DNA from: an uncultured Microbulbifer sp.
Lineage (GTDB): Bacteria > Pseudomonadota > Gammaproteobacteria > Pseudomonadales > Cellvibrionaceae
Assembly: GCF_913055755.1 (NCBI RefSeq)
Contig: NZ_CAJXKH010000006.1
Coordinates: 1 to 64,000 of the forward strand
Reading direction: 5' to 3'
DNA: 64,000 nt
Shown here one piece after another: positions 37,882 through 46,905 of this stretch (positions are counted from its first letter, which is position 1; the number at the start of each line of letters is the position of its first letter). Both the position numbers and the translations under genes were made by a program. The notes beneath the pieces were generated by a model. That model was not told where the DNA came from. It searched no databases and worked only from the letters and a program-made list of their open reading frames with translations.

Positions 37882-40800
37882 GCCTGCTGGAAGGAGCCGT
37901 CGATCGCTTTCGCAGCAGCATCAGCCTAATGCTGCTTATCGTCATCGTGGGCATTGCCGCCCGTTCGGCCATGACAGTGGAATCCAGTCCCGAGGTGAAT
38001 CCGCCGATAGTGATCGTGCAGGTGATGCACGAAGGGATTTCGCCGGAAGATGGTGTGCGGTTATTGATTCGCCCGCTAGAGCAGGAGGTGCGTGCGCTGG
38101 AGGGGGTGAAAGAGGTGATGGCGACCGCCCGCGAATCCCTGGTTTACCTGGTGATCGAGTTCGACTCTGCGGTGGATATCGACCTCGCGGTGGACGAGGT
38201 GCGCAATGCGGTAGACCGGGCCAAGGCGGAACTGCCGAGGGATGCGGAAGAACCCGTTGTCGAGGAGGCGTCGGCGCAACCTTTCCCGGCGATCGTGGTG
38301 ACACTCGCCGGGGAGGGCGTGAGCGAGCGGGAACTGCTGCAGGGTGCGCAGCTGCTCAAGCGCAAAATCGAAAACATTGGCGAGGTGTTGAGTGCGAACA
38401 TCAACGGCAATCGCGAGGAAGTGGTTGAAGCCACTATTGATCCGGTACGCCTGGAGCACTACCAGATCACCAGTGGCGAACTGATCAATGCGGTCCTGGG
38501 CAATAACCTGCTGATCCCCGCCGGCGAAATGGATGTCAGCAAAGGGCGCTTTTCGGTCAAGGTGCCGGGTTTGATTGAAAGCGCGGACGATGTCTATCAG
38601 ATACCGCTGAAGCAGTCCGGACAGGGCGTGGTGACCCTGGGGCAGGTCACCGACGTGCGCCGCACATTCAAAGACGCCACCAGCTATACCAGTGTCAACG
38701 GCCGCCCGGGACTTTCCATCAGCGTCGAGAAGCGCACCGGCGCCAGTTCCGTGGATCTCGCGGATGCCGTGCGGGCTGCGGTGGACGCCGAGCGGGATTT
38801 CCTGCCCCGGGGTGTGGATGTCAATTTCGTGTTCGACCAGTCGCAATTTGCCCGGGATATGGTCAGCGAGATGGAGGGGAATATTCTCACTGCAATGCTG
38901 CTGGTCATGATCATCGTGGTCGCAGCGCTCGGGTTCCGCTCTGGACTCTTGGTAGGCTTCGGGATTCCGTTTTCCCTGCTGTTCGGCGCCATCGTATGCT
39001 GGTATCTGGGTTATTCATTCAACTTCATGGTGATGTTCGGAATGCTGCTGGCACTGGGTATGCTGATCGACGGATCCATCGTGATTACGGAGTACGCGGA
39101 CCGAAAAATGGCCGAGGGGCTCTCCCCCCGGGTGGCTTACAGCATCTCCGTACGGCGGATGTTCTGGCCGGTGCTGGCATCAACCGGCACTACGCTCGCG
39201 GCCTTCCTGCCAATCATTTTCTGGCCCGGTGTGGTGGGCGATTTCATGCGGTACCTGCCGGTAACGGTTTTCGCCGTACTCGCCGGATCACTGATTTATG
39301 CCCTGTTCTTTGCCCCGGTGCTGGGTTCAATGTTCGGCAAAAGCCAGCTGGACCTGCAGACACAGCAATATCTGAAACAGCTGGAGTCTGGCGACCCAGG
39401 GCGCCTGCCGGGAATTACCGGTGCCTATGTGCGGATGCTGGAGCCCATCGTCCGTCACCCGTTGATTTCTTTCGGCGGCACGGTGGCGGCACTGGTTGCC
39501 ATTTTCTTAGCGTTCAACATCTTCAATCCCGGGGTGGAGTTCTTTACCGACACCGAGGAGCAGTATGGCAACGTGGAGGTGCGCGCCCAGGGCAACCTTT
39601 CCATGGAGGAGAAAAAGGCACTGGTATCCCCGGTGGAGCGCGCGGTGATGGACGTGCCGGAGGTGCGCGTGGTGTATACCGCAGTGGGCGACGGCGGTAT
39701 TTCCGGAAACAACGAAAAAGCACCGGATCAGATCGCCAACCTGCTGGTGGAACTGGTGCCAGCGTCGCAGCGCGAGCGCAAAAGCCGGGAAATCTTTGCC
39801 GACATTCGCAAACGCACCACCGATTTTGCCGGTATCAAGACCAGTGCCAAGGCGTTCGAAGGCGGGCCTCCGGTGGGCAAGGATATTGTGCTGGAGTTCC
39901 GCGGACGGGATTACGACCGCCTGCTGGCTGAAACCTGGCGCCTGCACCGGGCGCTGGAAACTGAGATCGGGGGGATTCGGGATATCGTCAACACCGCGCC
40001 ACTGCCGGGGATTCAGTGGGAGGTGAAGGTCGATCGCGCCAAGGCTGCGCTTTACGGTGCTGACCTCACCGGCGTGGGGCGAGCGGTGCAGCTGGTTACC
40101 AACGGTGTACTGATGGCAGAGTACCGGCCCGACGATTCCGATGAGGAAGTGGATATCCGTATCCGTTATCCGGATCACGCCCGCGGAATCACGGCGCTGG
40201 ATGGCCTGAAGGTTAACACCGCACAGGGAGCGGTTCCGGTAAGCAGTTTTGTAACAACGGTTGCCCGCCCCAAGGTGGACAAGATCGAACGCATCGATGG
40301 TATTACCCGGATGCAGGTCAAGGCGGACGTCGAGGACGGGGTGCTGGCGGACGACAAGGTCAGGGAAATTCGCCACTGGCTGGAACAGCACCCGGTGGCA
40401 GATGGGGTCGAGCTGATTTTCCGGGGCGCGGACGAGAATCAGAACGAGTCCCTGGTCTTTTTACAGGTAGCTTTCTCGTTGTCGCTCTTCCTGATGTTTA
40501 TTTTACTGGTGACCCAGTTCAACAGCTTCTACCAGTCGGCATTGATTCTGTCCTCGGTGATTATGTCGACGCTGGGGGTGATGTTGGGACTGACCCTCAC
40601 CCAGAGTACGTTCAGCGTGATCATGACCGGAGTGGGGATTGTGGCGCTGGCCGGCATCGTGGTGAACAATAATATCGTACTGATCGATACCTATAACCAC
40701 GTGCGCCGGACAGAGCCCGATTTGAGTGCCGGCACCGCCGCGGTCAGGGCTGCAGCGCAGCGCCTGCGACCGGTATTCCTCACTACCGCTACCACCATTC

Positions 40801-41045
40801 TCGGCCTGCTGCCCCTGGCTCTCGGCGCCAGTGTGGACATGCTGGGGCGTACGGTAGTGGTCAACGGCGTGATTGCTTCATTCTGGGTGAAACTGGCCAG
40901 CGCCATCGTCTACGGCCTCAGCTTCTCGACACTGCTGACCCTGGTGGTGACCCCGGTAATGCTCGCTCTGCCGGGGGCGCTGCGGGAGCTGTTTGCCGGG
41001 CTGATACCTCCGGGTATCCGGGGCGCCCAGTGGGGGGAGGATTAA
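37878..41045 (+). CDS. RND family efflux pump permease
   Basis: The 1055-residue inner-membrane protein has twelve TM segments and two large periplasmic loops, as in AcrB-type proton antiporters. TM4 holds one Asp in GMLIDGSIVITEYADRK where AcrB has two, as in many relatives. The second half starts near residue 530, and FSVIMTGVGIVALAGIVVNNNIVLID is the TM10 motif. The substrate could be a drug, dye or lipid. A strong terminator follows. Confidence 0.93.
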   Translation: MSLLEGAVDRFRSSISLMLLIVIVGIAARSAMTVESSPEVNPPIVIVQVMHEGISPEDGVRLLIRPLEQEVRALEGVKEVMATARESLVYLVIEFDSAVDIDLAVDEVRNAVDRAKAELPRDAEEPVVEEASAQPFPAIVVTLAGEGVSERELLQGAQLLKRKIENIGEVLSANINGNREEVVEATIDPVRLEHYQITSGELINAVLGNNLLIPAGEMDVSKGRFSVKVPGLIESADDVYQIPLKQSGQGVVTLGQVTDVRRTFKDATSYTSVNGRPGLSISVEKRTGASSVDLADAVRAAVDAERDFLPRGVDVNFVFDQSQFARDMVSEMEGNILTAMLLVMIIVVAALGFRSGLLVGFGIPFSLLFGAIVCWYLGYSFNFMVMFGMLLALGMLIDGSIVITEYADRKMAEGLSPRVAYSISVRRMFWPVLASTGTTLAAFLPIIFWPGVVGDFMRYLPVTVFAVLAGSLIYALFFAPVLGSMFGKSQLDLQTQQYLKQLESGDPGRLPGITGAYVRMLEPIVRHPLISFGGTVAALVAIFLAFNIFNPGVEFFTDTEEQYGNVEVRAQGNLSMEEKKALVSPVERAVMDVPEVRVVYTAVGDGGISGNNEKAPDQIANLLVELVPASQRERKSREIFADIRKRTTDFAGIKTSAKAFEGGPPVGKDIVLEFRGRDYDRLLAETWRLHRALETEIGGIRDIVNTAPLPGIQWEVKVDRAKAALYGADLTGVGRAVQLVTNGVLMAEYRPDDSDEEVDIRIRYPDHARGITALDGLKVNTAQGAVPVSSFVTTVARPKVDKIERIDGITRMQVKADVEDGVLADDKVREIRHWLEQHPVADGVELIFRGADENQNESLVFLQVAFSLSLFLMFILLVTQFNSFYQSALILSSVIMSTLGVMLGLTLTQSTFSVIMTGVGIVALAGIVVNNNIVLIDTYNHVRRTEPDLSAGTAAVRAAAQRLRPVFLTTATTILGLLPLALGASVDMLGRTVVVNGVIASFWVKLASAIVYGLSFSTLLTLVVTPVMLALPGALRELFAGLIPPGIRGAQWGED

Positions 41046-41071
41046 AGGCAGGGTTCACTTCTGCCAAAACG

Positions 41072-41099
41072 AAAAAACCCCGGGTAACCGGGGTTTTTT
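41072..41099. terminator. Bidirectional terminator between the pump and AlgP-like genes
   Basis: A 12-bp perfect stem AAAAAACCCCGG / CCGGGGTTTTTT encloses a GTAA loop, between two convergent genes. Confidence 0.94.
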
Positions 41100-41123
41100 G
41101 CTTGCTGGCGGTATCCCAGGCTA

Positions 41124-41936
41124 TCAGGACTTGGCCTTCGGCGGACGACCGCGGCGAGCCGGGGTCTTCTTGGCCGCAGCGGCCTTCGGCGGACGGCCTG
41201 GCTTCTTCTTGGCAGCGCCGGACTTGGCGGCAGCCTTCGGCGGACGACCGGGCTTTTTCTTGGCCGTAGATTTGGCCTTGGCGGTAGCCTTCTTGGCTTT
41301 GGCTGCGGCTTTCTTCTTGGCAGCAGCGGCCTTCTTCTTCTCTGCAGCGGCCTTTTTCTTGGTGGCGGCAGCAGCTTTCTTCTTGGCAGCAGCTGCTTTC
41401 TTCTTCTCTGCAGCGGCCTTCTTCTTGGCGGCGGCAGCGGCTTTCTTCTTCTCTGCAGCGGCTTTCTTCTTCGCGGCGGCGTCGGCTTTCTTCTTGGCAG
41501 CAGCTGCTTTCTTCTTCTCTGCAGCGGCCAGCTTCTTGGTGATCGCAGCCTCTTCTTTGGCTACAGCCTTGCCAATTTTGGCTGCCAGCTTGTTCTCGGC
41601 AACAACGGCGGCCAGTTTGTCCTTGGCGGCTTTGGCTGCAGACTTGGCTGCAGTTGCCACTTTCTTGGCGGCAGCGGAGGCAGTCTGGGCTGCTTTCAGC
41701 TGCTTCTGCTGTGCGGCAGATTTCTTTTTAGCGCGGATGGTTTTTACTTTTTTCAGGGCAGCTTCGGCTTTCTTGGCCGCCTGGTCGGCAGCCTTGCCGA
41801 GCTTGTCAGCTTCCTTTTTAAAGTCGGCTTCCTGCTTGCTGCGGGCGCTCTCCAGCTGAGATTTCAGTGATGCGAGCTCCGCTTCCAGTTTGGCAACGGC
41901 GCTCACCGGAGTGGTGGCTTTTTTACGTGCGGCCAT
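41124..41936 (-). CDS. AlgP-like histone H1-like Lys/Ala repeat protein with AT-hook motifs
   Basis: The 270-residue protein has an N-terminal coiled-coil part (about 15-115) and a long Lys/Ala repeat tail built from units such as AAAEKKKAAAAKKK. The last 50 residues carry two copies of KKKPGRPPKA and one RRGRPPKA, each with the GRP core of an AT-hook. P. aeruginosa AlgP (AlgR3) is a histone H1-like protein of the same kind that influences alginate genes. I infer a nucleoid-binding protein. The repeat is prone to slippage, so length may vary between strains. The repetitive DNA spans about 41290-41530. Confidence 0.8.
   Translation of the reverse strand: MAARKKATTPVSAVAKLEAELASLKSQLESARSKQEADFKKEADKLGKAADQAAKKAEAALKKVKTIRAKKKSAAQQKQLKAAQTASAAAKKVATAAKSAAKAAKDKLAAVVAENKLAAKIGKAVAKEEAAITKKLAAAEKKKAAAAKKKADAAAKKKAAAEKKKAAAAAKKKAAAEKKKAAAAKKKAAAATKKKAAAEKKKAAAAKKKAAAKAKKATAKAKSTAKKKPGRPPKAAAKSGAAKKKPGRPPKAAAAKKTPARRGRPPKAKS
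41290..41530. repeat. Degenerate tandem repeat encoding Lys/Ala units
   Basis: Blocks such as TTCTTCTCTGCAGCGGC recur at least five times with small changes inside the AlgP-like gene. It is a coding repeat, not CRISPR: there are no unique spacers. Confidence 0.8.
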
Positions 41937-42058
41937 AAAATATCCCTGTGTCTGAACGTGGTTTTAAGATTTATTTTGGATGAGTGGAATTCATCGCGCT
42001 AATTGCAGCTTATTTATATACTGGAATGCAAGTATTTTAAGGGTGTTTTTGCTCCATA

Positions 42059-42880
42059 ATGAATAAATTTAAGGCTTTTTTTACCTTTTTGGCATTTCTC
42101 TGGCTCTGTCTGTGTGGTTTCTGGGGAATTTACGCTTTGTTTGGCTCCGGAAATGCCGCCTGGGCCGGGCTGGTTATCAACGCATTCGCATTGCCGTTAT
42201 GGATGCTGATTCGATACCTGCTACCGGAAAAAACTGCGAGTGATTTGCGGGAATCGCCGGCCTTTGCCGGTGTGTTATTGGGGTTGGGGTTCGCGCTGTT
42301 GGCCGATACGCAAAAGGGGCTTCCGCTTTACCTGGCGATTTACAATCTGTTCGTGGTTCTGATTTATCTGTTTCACCTCAGCACCATAGGACATTCCAGG
42401 TTGCCGGCCGTGGGCGCGCACTTTCCTGTATTAACTGTCTGCAATCATGCCTCCGGGAATCCCGCCGAGCTGTGCCGTAAGGTAGGCGAAAAAGGTGTGC
42501 TGGTTGTGTTTCTGCGCGGGGCATTTTGTGCGGGCAGCCGCACCTTGCTTGGGCAATTGCACAAGCTGGAGATGCGGCTGAAAGAGCGAGAGGTGTCATT
42601 ACTGGTAGTCGGAGCGCAGCCGCGGCTGCAGTGGCCGCGATTTGTAATGGGGGAATTCTCCTATTGGCAAGCGGATCCGAAAGCGCAGGAAAACGCATCT
42701 TTCGTTGCCGGTTTCGGGGCGCCGCTATTGTTGTGGCCCCGACAGAAAGAGGCGGTCCGTCCGAGTGCCTGGTTACTGGACTGTGAGGGAACCGTGATCT
42801 GGCGGCACCTGCCCGGTAACTATCGTGTGCCGGGTACCGCCGCACTGTTTGCGGACCAGCTATACCGACTTGATGACTGA
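42059..42880 (+). CDS. Membrane protein with C-terminal thioredoxin/AhpC-like domain
   Basis: The 273-residue protein has three or four TM segments in its first 115 residues and a C-terminal domain that looks like a peroxiredoxin/thioredoxin fold. The likely active loop is VVFLRGAFCAGSRTLLGQL, with a single Cys at the position of the peroxidatic or nucleophilic Cys. A later part reads SAWLLDCEGTVIWRHLPGNYR, like the AhpC-family cis-Pro side. I infer a membrane-bound thiol reductase or peroxidase. The fold call rests on a few motifs. Confidence 0.62.
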   Translation: MNKFKAFFTFLAFLWLCLCGFWGIYALFGSGNAAWAGLVINAFALPLWMLIRYLLPEKTASDLRESPAFAGVLLGLGFALLADTQKGLPLYLAIYNLFVVLIYLFHLSTIGHSRLPAVGAHFPVLTVCNHASGNPAELCRKVGEKGVLVVFLRGAFCAGSRTLLGQLHKLEMRLKEREVSLLVVGAQPRLQWPRFVMGEFSYWQADPKAQENASFVAGFGAPLLLWPRQKEAVRPSAWLLDCEGTVIWRHLPGNYRVPGTAALFADQLYRLDD

Positions 42881-42983
42881 GCTTCTGTGGGCTCCGGGAA
42901 TAGCCTTGGGGAAGTCGCTGAAGAGGGGAATGGAGCGGGTCAGCTGAAACCCGCTCCGTGCAAGTGGCCTGAGGTGAAAAGAA

Positions 42984-43397
42984 TCAGAGTGGCCCGTAGG
43001 GCAGGTAGCGGTTGTCGGAATGCTGCCGGATCCACATCAACTGATCGCGACTCAGCGGCGTTTTGCGCCGGCGCAGGGATTTGGCCAGCGGGATGACCGG
43101 TGACTCGGCACCACCCTGCCAATCCGGCAGCTGCATTTCTGCCAGGGTGAAAAAGCGGATCAGGGCCCAGAGCCGATCCGGGTCCAGTGCGGTGGCTTCA
43201 TCCAGCCACTGTTGTGCCGGCAGGCCCGCGAGCCATTTGGCTTCAATAATTTCCTGCGGGAAGGTTGCCACTGTGTTTACGTCGCCCTGCATGGAGGCAA
43301 TAATCTTTTCCAGCAGTGCGCGATCGATCTCGTCTCTCGAGTGGTCATTGTCCCTGTCTCCCGGCGCCTTTTCCGGCTCCCACGCGCCCACACTCAT
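42984..43397 (-). CDS. Hypothetical protein
   Basis: I do not recognise this 137-residue soluble protein. It is acidic at the start, rich in Trp and Leu, and ends with a basic block (LAKSLRRRKTPLSRDQLMWIRQH) followed by DNRYLPYGPL. The ATG at 43397 has AAGGGG before it. The longer open frame upstream to 43763 looks non-coding (Cys/Trp/Arg-rich). It is divergent from mgsA. Confidence 0.7.
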   Translation of the reverse strand: MSVGAWEPEKAPGDRDNDHSRDEIDRALLEKIIASMQGDVNTVATFPQEIIEAKWLAGLPAQQWLDEATALDPDRLWALIRFFTLAEMQLPDWQGGAESPVIPLAKSLRRRKTPLSRDQLMWIRQHSDNRYLPYGPL

Positions 43398-43597
43398 AAG
43401 TACCCCTTGGATCGGCTCTGTGATCAATTGAACAAAAAGTAGAATTCGGCAGTATACAGGCGCTCGGGGCGCCTGCCGAATCGCCAGCGTGAAGCCGGTG
43501 CGTGCACCCCGGGACAGTCCTGGCGGCCAGGGAAATGGATTGGATGCGGGGAATTCTGCATAATCGGCTTTCAGTCGACCAATGATCGGGATTTCAA

Positions 43598-44068
43598 GTG
43601 GAATATATAGATCAGCCCATCGCTGAGAAAAAGCGCATTGCCCTGGTGGCCCATGACAACCGCAAAGCCAGCCTGATCGAGTGGTGCCATAAGCATCGGG
43701 ACATTCTCGAGCAGCACCAGTTACTGGGCACCGGCACCACCGGCACGAAAATTGAAGCGGCAACCGGGATGGCGGTCGAAAAGCTGTTCAGCGGCCCCAT
43801 GGGTGGAGATCAGCAGCTGGGGGCAAAGATCTGTCAGGGAGATGTGGACATCCTCATCTTCTTCTGGGACCCCTTCGAGCCCATGCCTCACGATCCGGAT
43901 GTGAAGGCCCTGCTGCGTATTGCCGCGGTGTGGAATATTCCCGTTGCCTGCAACGCGAGCAGCGCGGATATGATGGTCCAGTCGGCCCTGATGGAGCGCA
44001 GCTTTTCCCGTTTGGTACCTGACTATCAGGGCTATCTTGCCGCCAGAAAGGTGGAAACTGCTGTCTGA
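43598..44068 (+). CDS. mgsA: Methylglyoxal synthase
   Basis: The enzyme converts dihydroxyacetone phosphate to methylglyoxal and phosphate, a bypass of lower glycolysis. IALVAHDNRKASLIEW, GTGTTGTKIEAATG, SGPMGGDQQLGAKI and FFWDPFEPMPHDPDVKALLRIA are the standard motifs with the catalytic Asp and phosphate-binding residues. The 156 residues equal the E. coli length (152). A GTG start is used. It stands alone, and the next gene on the strand is an ExbD-like gene. Confidence 0.96.
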   Translation: MEYIDQPIAEKKRIALVAHDNRKASLIEWCHKHRDILEQHQLLGTGTTGTKIEAATGMAVEKLFSGPMGGDQQLGAKICQGDVDILIFFWDPFEPMPHDPDVKALLRIAAVWNIPVACNASSADMMVQSALMERSFSRLVPDYQGYLAARKVETAV

Positions 44069-44236
44069 AATTTGACCTTTCGGGCTGGCCTCTGTCTGTA
44101 ACTGATTGATTTTAAAGGGTATTCTTTTTGTTGGGCAGGTTGCACTTGCATTGCTGGCCAAATCCCGGCAATCTTGCCCACCTGATTAGACCGGTGAAAC
44201 CGGCGTTATTCTAATTTTAAAACTGTACGGTGTTAT

Positions 44237-44668
44237 ATGAGTAGACGACGCGGTAAGGCCGTAGAAGAAGAAAAGGCCGATATCGACCTGACCCCCATGC
44301 TGGACGTCGTGTTCATCATGCTGATCTTCTTTATCGTGACGGCATCTTTCGTGAAAGAGAAGGCGTTGGACGTAAACGTGCCCGATCCGAACGAGACTGA
44401 ACAGACTCCTCCGGATCCCGACAAACAGAACATCCTGCTGACCGTAAACTCCGCGGATGAGATCTGGATGGGCAACAGCCGTATCGACAGCCGTGCAGTG
44501 CGCGCCCGTATCGCGCAGCTTTTCGCTGAAAACCCGCAGGCCATCGTGATCGTTCGTGCGCACATCAAGTCCAGTGCTGACACCTACGTAACCATCGCGG
44601 ACGCGGCGAAAGAGGTTAACTCGAACATCCAGGTATCCCTGGTCCCGTTCGAGGATTCCAAGCGCTAA
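44237..44668 (+). CDS. ExbD/TolR family biopolymer transport protein
   Basis: The 143-residue inner-membrane protein has a short cytoplasmic tail, one TM with the functional Asp in DLTPMLDVVFIMLIFFIVTASF, and a periplasmic ExbD domain. It is of the ExbD2 type, whose partners ExbB and TonB normally lie alongside. None is encoded next to it here. It may work with an ExbB elsewhere. A strong terminator follows. Confidence 0.9.
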   Translation: MSRRRGKAVEEEKADIDLTPMLDVVFIMLIFFIVTASFVKEKALDVNVPDPNETEQTPPDPDKQNILLTVNSADEIWMGNSRIDSRAVRARIAQLFAENPQAIVIVRAHIKSSADTYVTIADAAKEVNSNIQVSLVPFEDSKR

Positions 44669-44705
44669 TACTGCTCCCGGTGGGGAGTCTCCTCTCACAG
44701 GAGCG

Positions 44706-44735
44706 AAAAAAGCCAGCATTTGCTGGCTTTTTTTG
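44706..44735. terminator. Bidirectional terminator between exbD-like and kynA genes
   Basis: A 13-bp stem AAAAAAGCCAGCA / TGCTGGCTTTTTT with a TT loop separates two convergent genes. Confidence 0.92.
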
Positions 44736-44795
44736 TGTCCGGAATTTGTGCTTCGGGTTTGTGCGCCCGGGGCGCAAGGCCCCGGGAATGGCCGC

Positions 44796-45578
44796 TCAGA
44801 ACTCGGAGCGGATGGCCCACAGGTCCGGGAAGATTGGCCGGAACAGGGTGCCTTGCAGGTAGCCCACACCGCTGGAGCCCCCGGTGCCCATCTTGCTACC
44901 GATGGTGCGCTCCACCATCTTCACATGGCGGTAGCGCCACTGTTGCAGTGAGGTATCGATATCCACCAGTGCTTCGCAGATCTCGCTCACCAGGGGATCG
45001 TTGCGATAGACATCAATCAGTACGTGCTGCACTGCGGTAGACGGGGCGGCCACCTGGCTGAAGTCGCGCTCGAGCTCTGCGCGGGGGATGTCGTGCCCCT
45101 CGTGGGCCAGGAACCTGAGGAAAGCGTCCCACAGGGTGGGCGCTTGCAGGCGCTTCTGCAGGCGGTTGTAGTGCTCCGACCCCGGCTCGTAGTTGCTCAG
45201 TTTTTTCGCATCCTTGGCGCCGTACAGGAATTCCAGCTCACGGAACTGGTAAGACTGAAAGCCGCTGGCGGTGGACAGGCGATCCCGGAATGACATGAAC
45301 TCAAGCGGAGTCAGGGTTTCCAGGATGTCCACCTGCTGAATAAGGGTGCGATAGATGGTATCGACCCGCTTCAGGGTATGCAGGGCCCGGTTGCGCTCAC
45401 CGTCATTGAAAAGCCGGACCAGGAAGTCCAGTTCGTGCAGCAGCTGCTTGAACCACAGTTCGTAGCTCTGGTGGATCACGATAAACAGCAGTTCATCGTG
45501 TTCCGGGCCCTCGGACAGGGGCTGCTGGCACTGCAGAAGTTCGTCTACTTTCAGATAGGAGCTGTAAGTAACGGTCAT
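44796..45578 (-). CDS. kynA: Tryptophan 2,3-dioxygenase
   Basis: The haem enzyme opens the indole ring of L-tryptophan with O2 to give N-formylkynurenine, the first step of kynurenine catabolism. Family marks are YLKVDELLQCQQPLS, HQSYELWFKQLLHELDF, FRDRLSTASGFQS and, near the end, WRYRHVKMVERTIGSKMGTGGSSG with the proximal His. I chose the ATG at 45578 (260 residues), which has AGAGA before it. A GTG at 45605 would add nine residues but has no ribosome site. No other kyn gene lies in the window. Confidence 0.94.
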   Translation of the reverse strand: MTVTYSSYLKVDELLQCQQPLSEGPEHDELLFIVIHQSYELWFKQLLHELDFLVRLFNDGERNRALHTLKRVDTIYRTLIQQVDILETLTPLEFMSFRDRLSTASGFQSYQFRELEFLYGAKDAKKLSNYEPGSEHYNRLQKRLQAPTLWDAFLRFLAHEGHDIPRAELERDFSQVAAPSTAVQHVLIDVYRNDPLVSEICEALVDIDTSLQQWRYRHVKMVERTIGSKMGTGGSSGVGYLQGTLFRPIFPDLWAIRSEF

Positions 45579-45843
45579 ATATTCAGGTCTCTTGCTGATA
45601 TCCACCCGAGGTGGAAAAAAATTCTTCTAAAATGCGAAATTTGAGATGAAATTGCGCAAATATATCAGGTTGGGCGTTATTATAATGTTGCAGGCGGGTA
45701 GAGTGAAAAAATCCTTAAGGGGTGCGGGTGGTGACTGCTCTATCGGCTAAGCAATCTGATTGATTCGGACCTCGCACAAACGGGAGTTGCCACTACTATA
45801 GAGTCCGGAATTGGCAGCAAACGAACCAGACAGGCAAATATTC

Positions 45844-46623
45844 ATGCAGAGCTCATGTGCAGAAATTCAGGCCCAGGTGAGCGACCGGGTACTCGAAATC
45901 TCCATCCAGCGCCCGGAGCGCAAAAACGCGCTGAACATGGCCATGTATTCGGCCATGGCAGTGCTGTTGCGAGACGCTGCCACAGACCCCGGTGTGCGGG
46001 CGGTGATTGTTACCGGCTGCGACGGGGCATTTACCAGTGGCAATGACCTCACGGACTTTCTCGGTGGTTCCGCGTCCGGTGAGGACTCTCCGGTGTTCCA
46101 GTTTATGCGGGCACTGTACGAATTCCCGAAACCGGTAGTAGCCGCGGTCAGCGGTGTGGCGGTCGGTATAGGCACGACTCTGCTGTTGCATTGCGACCTC
46201 GCGATTGCCGATGAGCACGCGGTATTCCAGATGCCTTTCGTGAACCTGGGGCTGTGTCCCGAGTATGCATCCAGCTACCTGCTGCCGCGAATCATGGGGC
46301 ACGCGAAAGCCTCCGAGCTGCTCCTGTTGGGGCGCAAGTTCGATGCGCAGACCGCGGCGAACGTCAATATTCTCAACGAGGTAGTCTATTCCGGTGAGAC
46401 GCTGGCGCGCGCACGGGAATACGCCAGGGAACTGGCGGCCAAGGCCCCCGAGGCGGTGCGGCTGACCAAGAAGCTGCTGCGCCAGGGGATCCACGCCCGC
46501 GGGCTGGAGTTCATCCGGGAGGAGGCGGGACACTTCCAGCAGCGACTGCAGTCGGAAGAGTTTCGCGAGGCGGCAACCGCGTTTATGGAAAAGCGGCCGG
46601 CAGATTTCTCCAAGTTTGACTGA
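45844..46623 (+). CDS. Enoyl-CoA hydratase/isomerase family protein
   Basis: The 259-residue crotonase-fold protein binds acyl-CoA through GAFTSGNDLTDF and AVSGVAVGIGTTLLLHCDLAIA. The second part reads NLGLCPEYASSYLLPRIMGHAKASELLLLGRKF. A Glu at CPE is the single acid typical of the isomerase-like branch (Delta3-Delta2-enoyl-CoA isomerase or PaaG-like), more than of two-Glu hydratases. It probably acts in fatty or aromatic acid oxidation. The ATG at 45844 is preferred over a TTG at 45811. Confidence 0.88.
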   Translation: MQSSCAEIQAQVSDRVLEISIQRPERKNALNMAMYSAMAVLLRDAATDPGVRAVIVTGCDGAFTSGNDLTDFLGGSASGEDSPVFQFMRALYEFPKPVVAAVSGVAVGIGTTLLLHCDLAIADEHAVFQMPFVNLGLCPEYASSYLLPRIMGHAKASELLLLGRKFDAQTAANVNILNEVVYSGETLARAREYARELAAKAPEAVRLTKKLLRQGIHARGLEFIREEAGHFQQRLQSEEFREAATAFMEKRPADFSKFD

Positions 46624-46647
46624 GCTGCGGCAAGTATAATCGCTGAA

Positions 46648-46679
46648 AAAATGGCCACCTCGGGGTGGCCATTTTGTTT
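46648..46679 (+). terminator. Terminator after the crotonase gene
   Basis: A 12-bp stem AAAATGGCCACC / GGTGGCCATTTT with a TCGG loop is followed by GTTT. Confidence 0.9.
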
Positions 46680-46905
46680 CAGGGCGTTTGCGCTTTGCGG
46701 TAGCGACTAAGGCTGTGTGCAATGGCGCGCCCCTTTCGGTGGCCGAGGGTACGATTGGCAGTCTGTCACGTTTGTTCCACCGCGCCTGTGCTAGAGTCCC
46801 GCGGCAACAGTTTGTGGAGTATCGCCGGTCGCGATTGGGACATGATTCTCAGTTTGCTAACCGGTACACTCGTACAAATTCCGGCAATTACCGTGACCTC
46901 GAATA

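Noticed and set aside
41290-41530. Regular repeats that might suggest CRISPR or a satellite
   Set aside because: They are in-frame codons for Lys/Ala units, and there are no unique spacers.
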